Below, one piece after another: positions 1 to 6,588 of a DNA stretch of 9,283 bases. This DNA is from Halobacteriales archaeon. GTDB taxonomy: Archaea; Thermoplasmatota; SW-10-69-26; JACQPN01; JAIVGT01. Where the stretch lies: assembly GCA_020201485.1 (NCBI GenBank), contig JAIVGT010000258.1:1-9283 (forward strand), read 5' to 3'. Position 1 is the first letter of the stretch; every line of letters starts with the position of its first letter. The notes below the pieces were generated by a model. That model saw only the letters and a program-made list of their open reading frames with translations, searched no databases and was not told the DNA's origin. Made by a program: the position numbers and the translations under genes.

Positions 1-530
1 GCATCGCGCAGCACGGGGACCTGGGCCTGCACCGTGCCGAGGACGAGCAGGCCGGCTTGCATCACGAGCGGGCGGTCGATGCGGGCCAGGATGCCGGCGA
101 GGCGCGCCGCCTGGTCAGGCCGCAGGAGATCGAGGTTCAGCGATGCGCCGCGCGCCCAGGCCAGCTCGTCCGCGCCCACGCGCGCGAACGCATGGTCGCG
201 CATCACGCTCGCCAGCGTCATCGCGTGCACGATGCGCGCCACCGGGGCCTGCACGTCGGGCGGAAGCTGGGCGAGCTGCGCGTCGAGCGCGGCCAAGCCG
301 TCGCCCGCGGGGAGCCGGCCGTGCAGGGCGTCCCAGGCCAGCAGCTCCTGCCGCAGGCCCTGCGCCTCGCCGACCGGCGCGGGCGGAGCCACGTCCAGGC
401 CCCCCGCGTGCAGCACGCGCAGCGCGAGGTCCGCGGCGTCGCCCGGCGCGTGGCCGTGCAGCTCGCCCACGACCACGGGCAGCGGCAGGGGCAGGGCGAG
501 CAGCAGCGCGCCGAGCAGGGCCTTGAGCAT
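1..530 (-). CDS. Secreted protein of unknown function, cut by left window edge
   Basis: An open frame runs leftward from an ATG at 530 for 176 codons and leaves the window without a stop, so the C-terminus is missing. Residues 1-21 (MLKALLGALLLALPLPLPVV) look like a signal peptide. The rest of the visible part is Ala/Leu-rich and probably helical, with segments such as PPDVQAPVARIVHAMTLASV and RPDQAARLAGILARID, unlike its beta-rich neighbours. I recognise no domain. The start is well supported: it directly follows the TAG stop of the upstream gene (TAGATG), and GAGGAGG lies at 539-545 with an 8-nt spacer. It is therefore the third gene of a translationally coupled operon. The reading frame is credible because it has a clean signal peptide and a balanced composition, whereas the overlapping frames are Arg/Pro/Ala-rich shadows. 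Function unknown. Confidence 0.8.
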   Translation of the reverse strand, partial: MLKALLGALLLALPLPLPVVVGELHGHAPGDAADLALRVLHAGGLDVAPPAPVGEAQGLRQELLAWDALHGRLPAGDGLAALDAQLAQLPPDVQAPVARIVHAMTLASVMRDHAFARVGADELAWARGASLNLDLLRPDQAARLAGILARIDRPLVMQAGLLVLGTVQAQVPVLRD

Positions 531-1067
531 CTACGCTGCCTCCTCGATGTGGACGAGGCCCGGCGTGCCCACCTGCCCGACGAGCAGGAGCGGGGCCGGG
601 CTGCCGGTGAAGCTCACCAGGCCGAAGGAGCCGGGATGGTCGCACACGTCGAGCACGCCGTCGAACGCGCCCAGCCCGCCGAGCGCGTCGAAGGTGAAGC
701 CCGCAGCGCCGCCGCTCGTCGGCGCATCCGGCGGGAGGGCGGCGAGCTGCCCGCTCAGCGCGTATTCGCTGCTGGCGACGTTGTCCTCGGGCTGCGCGCG
801 CACCTCGACCTGCGTGAAGGTGCCGTGCCACTCCGTGCACTGCGCGCCGGGGTCGATGCGGTCGTCCTGCCGGCCGCCGTCGCCCTGGAACTGGAGGAAG
901 CCGAACTTCGTGCTGCCCAGGCCGTCGAAGTAGCGCGCCTGGACGTGCACCGCGCCGCCGAGGAGGAAGAGGTGCGCGTGCTCACTCAGCGCGGGCAGCG
1001 CGGGCAGGGCCGCGCCCATGCCGGCGAGGACGGGCGCGAGGCCGAGGAGCAGGACGAGGGCGCGCAT
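531..1067 (-). CDS. Small secreted beta-rich protein, 178 aa, unknown function
   Basis: A 178-residue protein with a hydrophobic N-terminus (MRALVLLLGLAPVLAGMGAA), read as a Sec signal peptide. The mature part is rich in short beta-like stretches (HLFLLGGAVHVQARYF, FGFLQFQGD, TFTQVEVRAQ, FGLVSFTGS) and has two Cys, residues 77 and 142, that could form one disulfide. No catalytic motif or named domain is recognised. I chose the ATG at 1067 over the in-frame ATG at 1082. GGAGG at 1076-1080 sits 8 nt before 1067, and the longer form would place MEAPD before the signal peptide and overlap the preceding gene. The upstream gene ends with TGA at 1069-1071, so the junction is TGA-C-ATG and the two are probably co-translated. 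Possibly a partner or accessory of the larger secreted protein upstream; that is inferred from context only. Confidence 0.85.
   Translation of the reverse strand: MRALVLLLGLAPVLAGMGAALPALPALSEHAHLFLLGGAVHVQARYFDGLGSTKFGFLQFQGDGGRQDDRIDPGAQCTEWHGTFTQVEVRAQPEDNVASSEYALSGQLAALPPDAPTSGGAAGFTFDALGGLGAFDGVLDVCDHPGSFGLVSFTGSPAPLLLVGQVGTPGLVHIEEAA
539..545 (-). promoter_or_regulatory. Shine-Dalgarno site for the gene starting at 530
   Basis: GAGGAGG on the minus strand lies inside the last codons of the preceding gene, 8 nt before the ATG at 530. It fixes the start of the edge-truncated gene and supports translational coupling. Confidence 0.7.
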
Positions 1068-1068
1068 G

Positions 1069-2274
1069 TCAGGGGCCTCCATCGCGGAGCCGGGCTTGAC
1101 CGATGCCTGGAATGTCTGGCAGGCGGGAGCAGAGCAGGTCCGTGCCCCCGACGTTCGTGACGAGGAAGCTGCCCGCGGCGCTCGCCGCGTTGTTCGTCGT
1201 GTTCCGCTCCGGCTCCGCGGCTTGCAGCACGACGCCGGTGGCGTCGAAGCGATACCCGCCCACCCGGGGCGCGGAAGGGTTGTTCGGGTCCACGGGCGGG
1301 GCCCAGAAGTAGCGCAGGTCCGCCGTCGCGCCCGGGTCGAAGCCGAACATGGTCTTCGTCCCGACGAGCGCCGGGCACCCCGGGCTCGTGCCGCGCAGCG
1401 GGCCGGGCAGGGGCGTGGCGAGGAGCTGCACTTGGGCCTGGAGGAAGTTGCCCGTGCCGTCGTTCACGACGTGCACCGTCACCGTCCAGGCGTCGGTGGG
1501 CAGCGTGGGCGGGGCCACGCGCACGCTCGCCACGACCAGGTCGGGAATGAGCAGCTCGTACAGCGGCGTGAACCGCCACGCCTGATGGAGCAGGTCGAGC
1601 GCGCCGTGCGCGACCTGCGCCGCGCGGGAGCCGTTGAAGTCCTCGGCCCCGATGGTCCCCGCCATGCCCGGAGGCGTCACCGCGTGGTCCACGTGCACCT
1701 CGAACACGCCGTTGGCAAGGAGCACGACCTCGAACGTGGCGTCGCCCGTGGCGTTGGCGAAGGGCAGGTCCTTCCAGCGCGCGACGGCGCCGGGCTGCGC
1801 GTCGAGGCCGGGCCGGGCCAGGCTGGCGAAGCTCTGGAAGGAGATGTTGCCGCCCCGCGTCGGGTCGAAGTGGGCCCACAGCCCGGCGATGATGCCGTCG
1901 GGGTCCGCGCCGCTCGGCAGGCTCTGCCCCTCGCAGCAGCCGGGGTCCTCCTTCTTGAACAGGGAGATGAACCCGTTGGACCCCACCCAGAAGTTCGCCG
2001 TCGGGTCGTTGAACAGCCGCGTCTCGAAGCCGAGGTCGAGCTGCGCGGTCATGTTGTCGATGGGCATGTCGAGGCCGGTGGGCGCGTCCAGCTCCACCAG
2101 GCCGAACGTCGCGTTCTCGACGCGGTAGCCCATGAAGCGGCCGTCGAACGGACCGGCCCTTGCCGGCTGCGCCCAGGGCCCGGTCGGCACCGCGAGCAGC
2201 ACGACCAGGACGAGCGCCGGAACCAGCCGGGCTGGCGGGCGTGCGGACCCGTGACCGCGGACCTGACCCGGCAT
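1069..2274 (-). CDS. Secreted protein with nidogen-like domain and CARDB domain, 401 aa
   Basis: A 401-residue exported protein, first gene of the minus-strand operon. Residues 1-40 form a signal peptide with a basic start, a hydrophobic core (LVPALVLVVLLAV) and a likely cut after PARA. Residues about 48-240 resemble nidogen-like extracellular domains: FWVGSNGFISLF, then GIIAGLWAHFDP, then FEVVLLANGVFEVHVDH. Residues about 243-372 look like a CARDB adhesion-type Ig-like domain: it opens with IPDLVVASVRVAPP, has VTVHVVNDGTGN in the middle and ends near NTTNN. Cys occurs at 113-114 (vicinal), 300 and 382. Six N-X-S/T sequons (N54, N74, N143, N174, N214, N358) would suit N-glycosylation. The frame stays open far upstream of 2274, but that part is Arg/Ala-rich and antisense to another gene. 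ATG 2274 directly precedes the signal peptide, with GGAG 9 nt before it. Role probably surface adhesion or matrix; the partner is unknown. Confidence 0.88.
   Translation of the reverse strand: MPGQVRGHGSARPPARLVPALVLVVLLAVPTGPWAQPARAGPFDGRFMGYRVENATFGLVELDAPTGLDMPIDNMTAQLDLGFETRLFNDPTANFWVGSNGFISLFKKEDPGCCEGQSLPSGADPDGIIAGLWAHFDPTRGGNISFQSFASLARPGLDAQPGAVARWKDLPFANATGDATFEVVLLANGVFEVHVDHAVTPPGMAGTIGAEDFNGSRAAQVAHGALDLLHQAWRFTPLYELLIPDLVVASVRVAPPTLPTDAWTVTVHVVNDGTGNFLQAQVQLLATPLPGPLRGTSPGCPALVGTKTMFGFDPGATADLRYFWAPPVDPNNPSAPRVGGYRFDATGVVLQAAEPERNTTNNAASAAGSFLVTNVGGTDLLCSRLPDIPGIGQARLRDGGP
1076..1080 (-). promoter_or_regulatory. Shine-Dalgarno site deciding the start at 1067
   Basis: GGAGG on the minus strand, 8 nt before ATG 1067. 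It overlaps the alternative ATG at 1082, which argues for the shorter start of the 178-residue protein. Confidence 0.7.
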
Positions 2275-2475
2275 GCGCTCCCGCTCCGGGCACCGCCGGC
2301 GCGGCGCATCAGGGTTCCGTGGACGCCGTGCGCGCCTCCGACCCGGCGGTTCCCGGCGGTTCCCGGGAATGCCTCTGCAAGGCCTAGCCAACGCCCGTTT
2401 TCGACGGATCTCGCAGGGCCGAGGCTCGGGAGGCGAACTCCAAGTAGTCGGACTCCGGTCACGTCCTTGAGGCAC
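2275..2475. promoter_or_regulatory. Divergent intergenic region, probable promoters for both sides
   Basis: These 201 bp separate the start of the minus-strand operon (2274) from the plus-strand gene at 2476, so both promoters should lie here. Visible are two tandem copies of CCCGGCGGTT (2342-2351 and 2352-2361) plus a partial third, merging into the palindrome TTCCCGGGAA (2360-2369). The least GC-rich parts are around 2385-2410 (contains CGTTTTCGACGG) and 2438-2452 (AACTCCAAGTAGTCG). The second lies about 25-35 nt before ATG 2476, where a TATA/BRE would sit if that mRNA were leaderless, but the match to any consensus is weak. No long reading frame here looks genuine. Confidence 0.5.
2342..2369. 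repeat. Tandem 10-bp repeat ending in a TTCCCGGGAA palindrome, candidate operator
   Basis: CCCGGCGGTT occurs twice head to tail with a 10-bp period, followed by CCCGG of a third copy that completes the palindrome TTCCCGGGAA. The 10-bp spacing would put the copies on one face of the helix. The same decamer palindrome recurs at 3716-3725 before another gene. This makes a regulator-binding site plausible; it is inferred, not shown. Confidence 0.4.
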
Positions 2476-3600
2476 ATGCCGTCCAACCTGGGGGCGAAGG
2501 GGAAGCTGGCAGCGCTCGCGCTCGTCGTCGCATTGGCGGGCATCGCGTTCGCGCCGCTCGTCGCGTCGAGCGCGAGCGGGGGAACGCACATCGGCTACCG
2601 CGACGAGTTCGTCAGCAACTCCGCGACGCTGCCCGTGAACTACGTCGTCGTGCGCGGCCCGTCCGACGCGCAGAACGACTGGCAGGTCGCGGGCGGCACC
2701 CTGCAGGCCATCAACGTCGCCGGCACCGCGGTGCGCCTCGCCGACCCGAACCTGCCCATCGACCTCGTCGGCAACCGCCTCCTCGCCCTCTGCTTCAACC
2801 CGGAGAACACCATCAACAGCCTGTTCTACAGCGGGTTCACCCAGAACATCGCCAACATCGTCGAGGTGGGCATGGGCGACGGCGTCACCGACCTCACCAT
2901 CCACCTCAACCTCCCGGCGCAGGTCCTCCAGCTCGTGGACCAGGCAGGCAACGTCATCGACCAGGTGCCGCTGCCCATCAACGTCCCGTTCAACGTCGCG
3001 ACGTGCCTGAACATCGCCGTGGACGAGCTGACGGGCGAGGTGCGCGTCATCCTCGGCCAGGCCCTGGACGCCATCGGCAACGTCGTGAACGGCGTGCACG
3101 CCGCGCCCCTGCACGCGGCCGGCCCCGTGCCGTCGGGCACGGTCATCTTCGCCCAACCCGCGGGCAACACCGGCCGCATCATGTTCTCGCACCTCTGGGT
3201 CATGGCCACCCCCGACCTCCCGGTGCAGGTGCAGACCTACGCCGGCCCGGGCAACGGCCAGATCACGCTCGGCTGGCACGCCCCGGCGCAGGACGGCGGG
3301 CGGTACGTGCGCGAGTACAACGTCTTCCGCGGCACGACCCCGGGGAACCTGCAGTTCCTCGACACCGTCCCGGCGTTCGACACGCAGTACATCGACACGC
3401 CGTACACCGGCATCGTGCCCAGCTCGCAGAAGTTCTACTACGCCATCTCGGCGGTCAACGACGTCGGCCCGGGCCCGGTGACGGGCGCGGTGTGCATGGT
3501 GCCCTACCCCCTCGGCCTGCTGCCCCTGGACGGCACGGGCGTGGGCTGCGGCGACCACGGCGTCGTGGCCAACCCGCTGCTGTCCAAGGTGCTGGGCTGA
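2476..3600 (+). CDS. Secreted jelly-roll-like plus FN3 protein, 374 aa
   Basis: A 374-residue exported protein. Residues 1-34 are a signal peptide: basic GAKGK, core LAALALVVALAGIAFAPLVA, likely cut near SSAS. Residues about 40-245 look like a concanavalin A-like/LamG-type beta-sandwich: RDEFVSNS at the start, NDWQVAGGTLQ, and a closing IMFSHLWVMAT like the usual 'DNVRV' end. Residues 249-343 are a fibronectin type III domain: GNGQITLGWHAPAQDGG, YNVFRGTTPG, FYYAISAVNDVGPGP. The tail carries two more Cys. The frame is open for about 1.4 kb further upstream, but that part is antisense to the nidogen-like gene and Arg-rich. ATG 2476 is chosen because the signal peptide starts there. The SD is poor (GAGG with a 3-nt spacer), so a leaderless transcript is possible. 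Likely a surface-binding protein; the ligand is unknown. Confidence 0.88.
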   Translation: MPSNLGAKGKLAALALVVALAGIAFAPLVASSASGGTHIGYRDEFVSNSATLPVNYVVVRGPSDAQNDWQVAGGTLQAINVAGTAVRLADPNLPIDLVGNRLLALCFNPENTINSLFYSGFTQNIANIVEVGMGDGVTDLTIHLNLPAQVLQLVDQAGNVIDQVPLPINVPFNVATCLNIAVDELTGEVRVILGQALDAIGNVVNGVHAAPLHAAGPVPSGTVIFAQPAGNTGRIMFSHLWVMATPDLPVQVQTYAGPGNGQITLGWHAPAQDGGRYVREYNVFRGTTPGNLQFLDTVPAFDTQYIDTPYTGIVPSSQKFYYAISAVNDVGPGPVTGAVCMVPYPLGLLPLDGTGVGCGDHGVVANPLLSKVLG

Positions 3601-3613
3601 GCCGGCCAGCGTT

Positions 3614-3646
3614 CCCGCGTCCTCCTTCTTCTCCATCCTCCGCGGG
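3614..3646 (+). terminator. Possible terminator: short stem around a pyrimidine-rich tract
   Basis: Just after the stop at 3598-3600, CCCGCG (3614-3619) and CGCGGG (3641-3646) can pair across a 21-nt loop of only C and T apart from one A. Such pyrimidine tracts are rare in this GC-rich window and resemble archaeal termination regions. There is no long uninterrupted T-run, so the call is tentative. Confidence 0.3.
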
Positions 3647-3714
3647 CCAGGCCGAGCCCTCGCCCGGGCCACGCGGCCGGGCCCTCGGCCGGGGCACGCG
3701 CTCGCGGGCCACGC

Positions 3715-3726
3715 TTTCCCGGGAAA
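3715..3726. promoter_or_regulatory. 12-bp palindrome upstream of the 168-aa gene, candidate operator
   Basis: TTTCCCGGGAAA is a perfect palindrome ending 30 nt before ATG 3757, where a regulator could block a promoter. Its inner ten bases, TTCCCGGGAA, match exactly the palindrome in the divergent region at 2360-2369. The surrounding gap (3601-3756) otherwise holds only GC-rich sequence with the repeat GGGCCACGC and a GGGGAGAGG run at 3733-3741. Confidence 0.4.
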
Positions 3727-3756
3727 CCTGATGGGGAGAGGCCGCGATGCCGCGCC

Positions 3757-4263
3757 ATGACGCATCGCGCCGCCGCCCTCGGCCTGGCCGTGCTGCTCCT
3801 CCTGCCGGCCGCGGCCGCGCTCGCCCCCGCCGCGCCGCGGCCGCGCGCCGCGCTCCTGCTCACCGTCACGCCGGACGGAGCGCACGCTGCCTGGGGCCCG
3901 GCCCCGCTGGCGGGCGAGACCTCGGAGTGCTACGCGCTCTCCCCGCAGCAGTTCCGGTGCGAGGGCGCGGACATCAACGTCACGAACGTCATCCACTTCG
4001 TGCTCGCCTTCGACGCGGAGGCGGCGAGCACGGACGACATCCACATCTCCCAGGTCGTGGGCACGCGCGTGCCCTTCGCCTACAACTGCCGCGCCCCGGA
4101 GGTGCTGTGGGCCACGCTCCTCGTCCTCGACGACGCGGCGTGCACGACCTTCGGCCAGGCGGTGTTCAACAACGTGTCGCACGTCCGCCTCGACATCCCG
4201 TACCTGCCGCAGGAGGGCATCGTCAGCCTTGGCGGCTGGGACGTGAGCATGGTCTCGCCCTGA
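3757..4263 (+). CDS. Small secreted four-cysteine protein, 168 aa, unknown function
   Basis: A 168-residue protein whose first about 24 residues (MTHRAAALGLAVLLLLPAAA) form a signal peptide. The mature part looks like a single beta-rich domain with four Cys (58, 68, 111, 129), enough for two disulfides, and two N-X-S/T sequons (N74, N139). Segments such as VIHFVLAFDAEA, IHISQVVGTRVPF and GIVSLGGWDVSMV suggest beta strands. No family recognised. The start at 3757 is set by the signal peptide, with no in-frame alternative close by. A purine run GGGGAGAGG lies 15 nt upstream, too far for a normal SD. It fits an out-of-frame ATG at 3747 better, but that frame gives an Arg/Pro-rich, implausible protein. 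Leaderless translation is possible. The gene follows the FN3 gene after 156 bp and probably has its own promoter. It converges on the next gene with a 21-bp gap. Confidence 0.82.
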   Translation: MTHRAAALGLAVLLLLPAAAALAPAAPRPRAALLLTVTPDGAHAAWGPAPLAGETSECYALSPQQFRCEGADINVTNVIHFVLAFDAEAASTDDIHISQVVGTRVPFAYNCRAPEVLWATLLVLDDAACTTFGQAVFNNVSHVRLDIPYLPQEGIVSLGGWDVSMVSP

Positions 4264-4284
4264 GCCGGGCGCGCGCCGGCGCGC

Positions 4285-6443
4285 TCACAACGGCAGCGGG
4301 GGCAAGCCGGGGGCCGGGGGAGCGCCGGCGAGGAGCGCGCCGCCGAACGGCACGACCAGGACCTGCTCCGTCACGGCCTGCCCGTCGAGGGCGTCGAGCC
4401 GCACGTCCACCACGATGGCGGCGCGGCCCAGGCCGGTGCCGGCCGCCGCCGGGTCGGGCAGCTCGCCCAGGCACGTGTCGCCGAGCGTGAGCAGGCAGAC
4501 CGTGGCGGCCGGGTCGTGCCGCTCCACGATGGTGACGTGCGCGGACGTGACCGGCACCGGCAGGTCGTGGGCCGGCTCGTGCACGAGGGCCTGGTGCACG
4601 TCGCCCGTGACGAGGCCGTCGGTGAACACGCGCACCTCGGGCAGGGGCATGCCGGCCACGCGCAGGTCGAGCACGTAGTAGCGCGGGTCGCCCGGCCACG
4701 GCCGGCCGTCGATGGTGAGCACGTCCTGCTCGACGGCGGGGGTGACCGGCGTGTCGCCGCCCAGGGCGAGCGTCTCGTCGAGGAGCGTGGCCTGGACCCA
4801 GCCCGACGGCAACGGGCACGGCTGGCCGAGGGCGGGTTGCACGACGCCCCAGGGCCCGGGCGCGGTGCAGGCCTCGTTGCTCGGCGCGCCCTCGCCCACC
4901 GGGTTCGTCGCCGTGACGCGGTAGTAGTGCACGGTGAGCAGCCCGGGCTGGGCGTCGGTGAACCGCGTCGCACCGCCGTCGAGGCTGGCGACGAGCGCCT
5001 CCTCCCCGCTCGCCTCGCCGCGGTACACGCGCACGCGCGTCACGGGCAAGCCGCCGTCGTCGCCCGGGGCCTGCCAGGCCAGCTGCACGGAGCCGACGTC
5101 GGAGCCGGGCCGGGCGTCGAGGCCCTGCGGCGCGCCCGGCCGGGTGGGCACGCGCACCTGCACGCCGCCGCCGGTCGGGCCTTCGCCCGCGCCGTTCCGC
5201 GCGCTCACGACGTACGTCTCGTACGCGCCCGCGGGCAAGCCGCCGTCGGTGAACGTCAGCGTCGCCGGGAGGTCGGCCACGGCCACGAAGGACCCGCCGC
5301 CCTGCTGCCGGTACACGCGGTACGCGCTGACCGGCATGCCGCCGTCGTTGGCCGGGGCCTGCCAGCGCAGCGTGACTTGCCCGGCTCCGGGGCCGGGCGT
5401 GCCGGACAGGGCCTGGGGCGGCCCGGGCGGTTGGGGCACCACGGCGCTGCCTTCGTTGCTGAGCGGGCCGTCCCCCTGCGCGTTCACGGCGCTCACGCGG
5501 TAGAACCAGCGCGGGCAGCACGACACGCTGTCGGTGAAGCTCAGGGTCCCGGAGCCGACGTTGGCGAAGTTGAACTCGCAGCCGCTGCACGTGTTGCGCC
5601 ACAGGCGGAAGAAGGAGACGGGGGCCCCGCCGTCGTCGGACTGCGTCCAGGCCAGCGTGATCTGGTTCAGCCCCGGGCCGGGCTGCACGCTCAGCACGGG
5701 GGCCGCGGGAGGGCCCGCGGTCTGCCCGCGCGCCTCGGCGCTCGCCGGGCCGGGCCCGATGAAGTTGCGCGCGCGCACCTGGTAGAAGAACGCCGTGCCC
5801 GACGGCAGGCCCACGTCGTCGTACTGCAGGCTGCCGCCGGCGGCGACCGAGGCCACGAGGGTCTCGCTCCCGCTGCTGCTCCCGCGCAGGACGTCGTACG
5901 TGCGCACGGGCGCGCCGCCGTCGCTCGCCGGCGCGCTCCAGGCCACGCGCAGCGAGCCCGCGCCGTTGCGCTGCACGCCCGCGCCCTGCGGCGCGTCGGG
6001 CGCGGTGCACACGCAGGGGAAGAAGCGCACGCCCGCCTGCTCCGCGGCGAAGTCGCTCGCCGTGTACCGCACGCCCGTCCCGCCGTCCGCGCTCTCCGCG
6101 CCCACGACCGTCGCGCGGCCGCCGTCCAGCCGTCGTGGGCGAAGCAGAGCACGCCGTTGCTTCCGATGTAGGCGAAGCGCTCGTCCGCGCCGTGCCAGGG
6201 GAAGTGGAAGCCGAGGCTCATCGCCCCGCTCGCGTCGTCGTCGCCCAGGCCGACCGCGGTGCCGCTCGACGCGTCGCGCCAGTCGTAGGCCGCGACGTCG
6301 CAGCCGTAGTCGTCGGCGTCCGGGCCGGGCAGGGCGCACGTTCCGGGCGCTGCGGCCGTCGCCCCCGGGCCGGGCGCGAGGAGCACTCCGGGCAGCACCA
6401 TCGCCAGCACCGCCAGCCACGCCGCGCTCGTCGAGGAACCCAT
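4285..6443 (-). CDS. Secreted four-FN3 protein with an apparent frameshift near the N-terminus
   Basis: The protein would be about 719 residues if one missing base were restored near 6105-6140. The N-terminal part starts at ATG 6443 with GGAGGTG 5 nt upstream. It has a signal peptide (MGSSTSAAWLAVLAMVLPGV) and the first half of a nidogen-like domain (DDYGCDVAAYDW, LGFHFPWHGADERFAYIGSN). After FAHDGWT this frame becomes Arg-rich nonsense, while the sensible sequence (VVGAESADGGTGVRYTASDF) resumes in another frame. Four FN3 domains follow, at about 5725-6005, 5435-5720, 5150-5435 and 4855-5147, each with DGGxPV and a Y-R/Q-V-x-A motif. The second carries CSGC and a vicinal CC. Residues coded by 4288-4855 form an unrecognised beta-rich C-terminal domain ending in a Pro/Leu tail. 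There is no membrane anchor. An annotator trusting one frame would start at 6420, which omits the signal peptide. Either a pseudogene, a sequence error or a rare recoding event; the intact remainder favours a sequence error. Confidence 0.8.
4855..6005 (-). repeat. Array of four fibronectin type III domains
   Basis: Four consecutive domains of about 95 residues, each with the same skeleton: PxAPQ/PxxL at the start, LxWxAPxxDGGxPV, an R-x-Y/W-R strand, then Y-x-V-x-A-x-N at the end. Linkers are only a few residues. They are divergent paralogues at protein level rather than recent DNA copies, so this is an old expansion. Such arrays usually act as extracellular spacers or binding modules. Confidence 0.75.
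6105..6140 (-). other. Frameshift site in the FN3-protein gene
   Basis: Upstream of here the coding frame is that of ATG 6443 (FAYIGSNGVLCFAHDGWT). Downstream it is the frame ending at 4285 (TVVGAESADGG). The change equals one missing base (or two extra). It lies at a GC-only stretch containing GCGGCCGC (6115-6122). No homopolymer run and no classic X-XXY-YYZ slippery heptamer is visible. Confidence 0.75.
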
Positions 6444-6588
6444 CGTCACACCTCCGCTCCGCCGCCCGCGGCGGCGCTCCCGTCCATCGCTCCCGGCAAC
6501 GACCCGCGCGCCCCGCCGGCCCACGCGCGCGTGGCGCGGGAGCCGTTGCCTTCGGGGGCGCAGCGGGCGGGCATGGCGCACGCTCCCC
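6444..6588. promoter_or_regulatory. 145-bp gap between two same-strand genes, with inverted repeats
   Basis: The gap separates the stop at 6589 from ATG 6443. It holds the SD GGAGGTG (6449-6455, minus strand), a perfect 14-bp palindrome CCACGCGCGCGTGG (6521-6534), and two flanking complementary pairs: GCTCCC (6489-6494) with GGGAGC (6538-6543), and GGCAACG (6495-6501) with CGTTGCC (6544-6550). Promoter, terminator or mRNA structure are all possible. Confidence 0.4.

Noticed and set aside
1018..2475. Long plus-strand open frame joined to the FN3/jelly-roll gene
   Set aside because: It is Arg/Ala/His-rich, antisense to the credible nidogen-like/CARDB gene, and precedes a clear signal peptide that marks the true start at 2476.
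2275..4182. Upstream extension of the 401-residue protein's frame
   Set aside because: It is antisense to two signal-peptide genes and has a shadow-like composition rich in Arg, Val, His and Asp. High GC leaves such frames open by chance.
4264..4284. GC-only inverted repeat between convergent genes as a terminator
   Set aside because: The possible stem CCGG/CCGG is only 4 bp, there is no T-tract on either side, and alternating GC makes such pairings expected by chance.
6105..6140. Programmed ribosomal frameshift
   Set aside because: No slippery heptamer or homopolymer is visible at the switch, and the gene type is not known for recoding; a lost base is simpler.
4516..6171. 551-codon plus-strand open frame
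   Set aside because: Antisense shadow of the four-FN3 gene; Arg/Ala/His-rich with no recognisable features.
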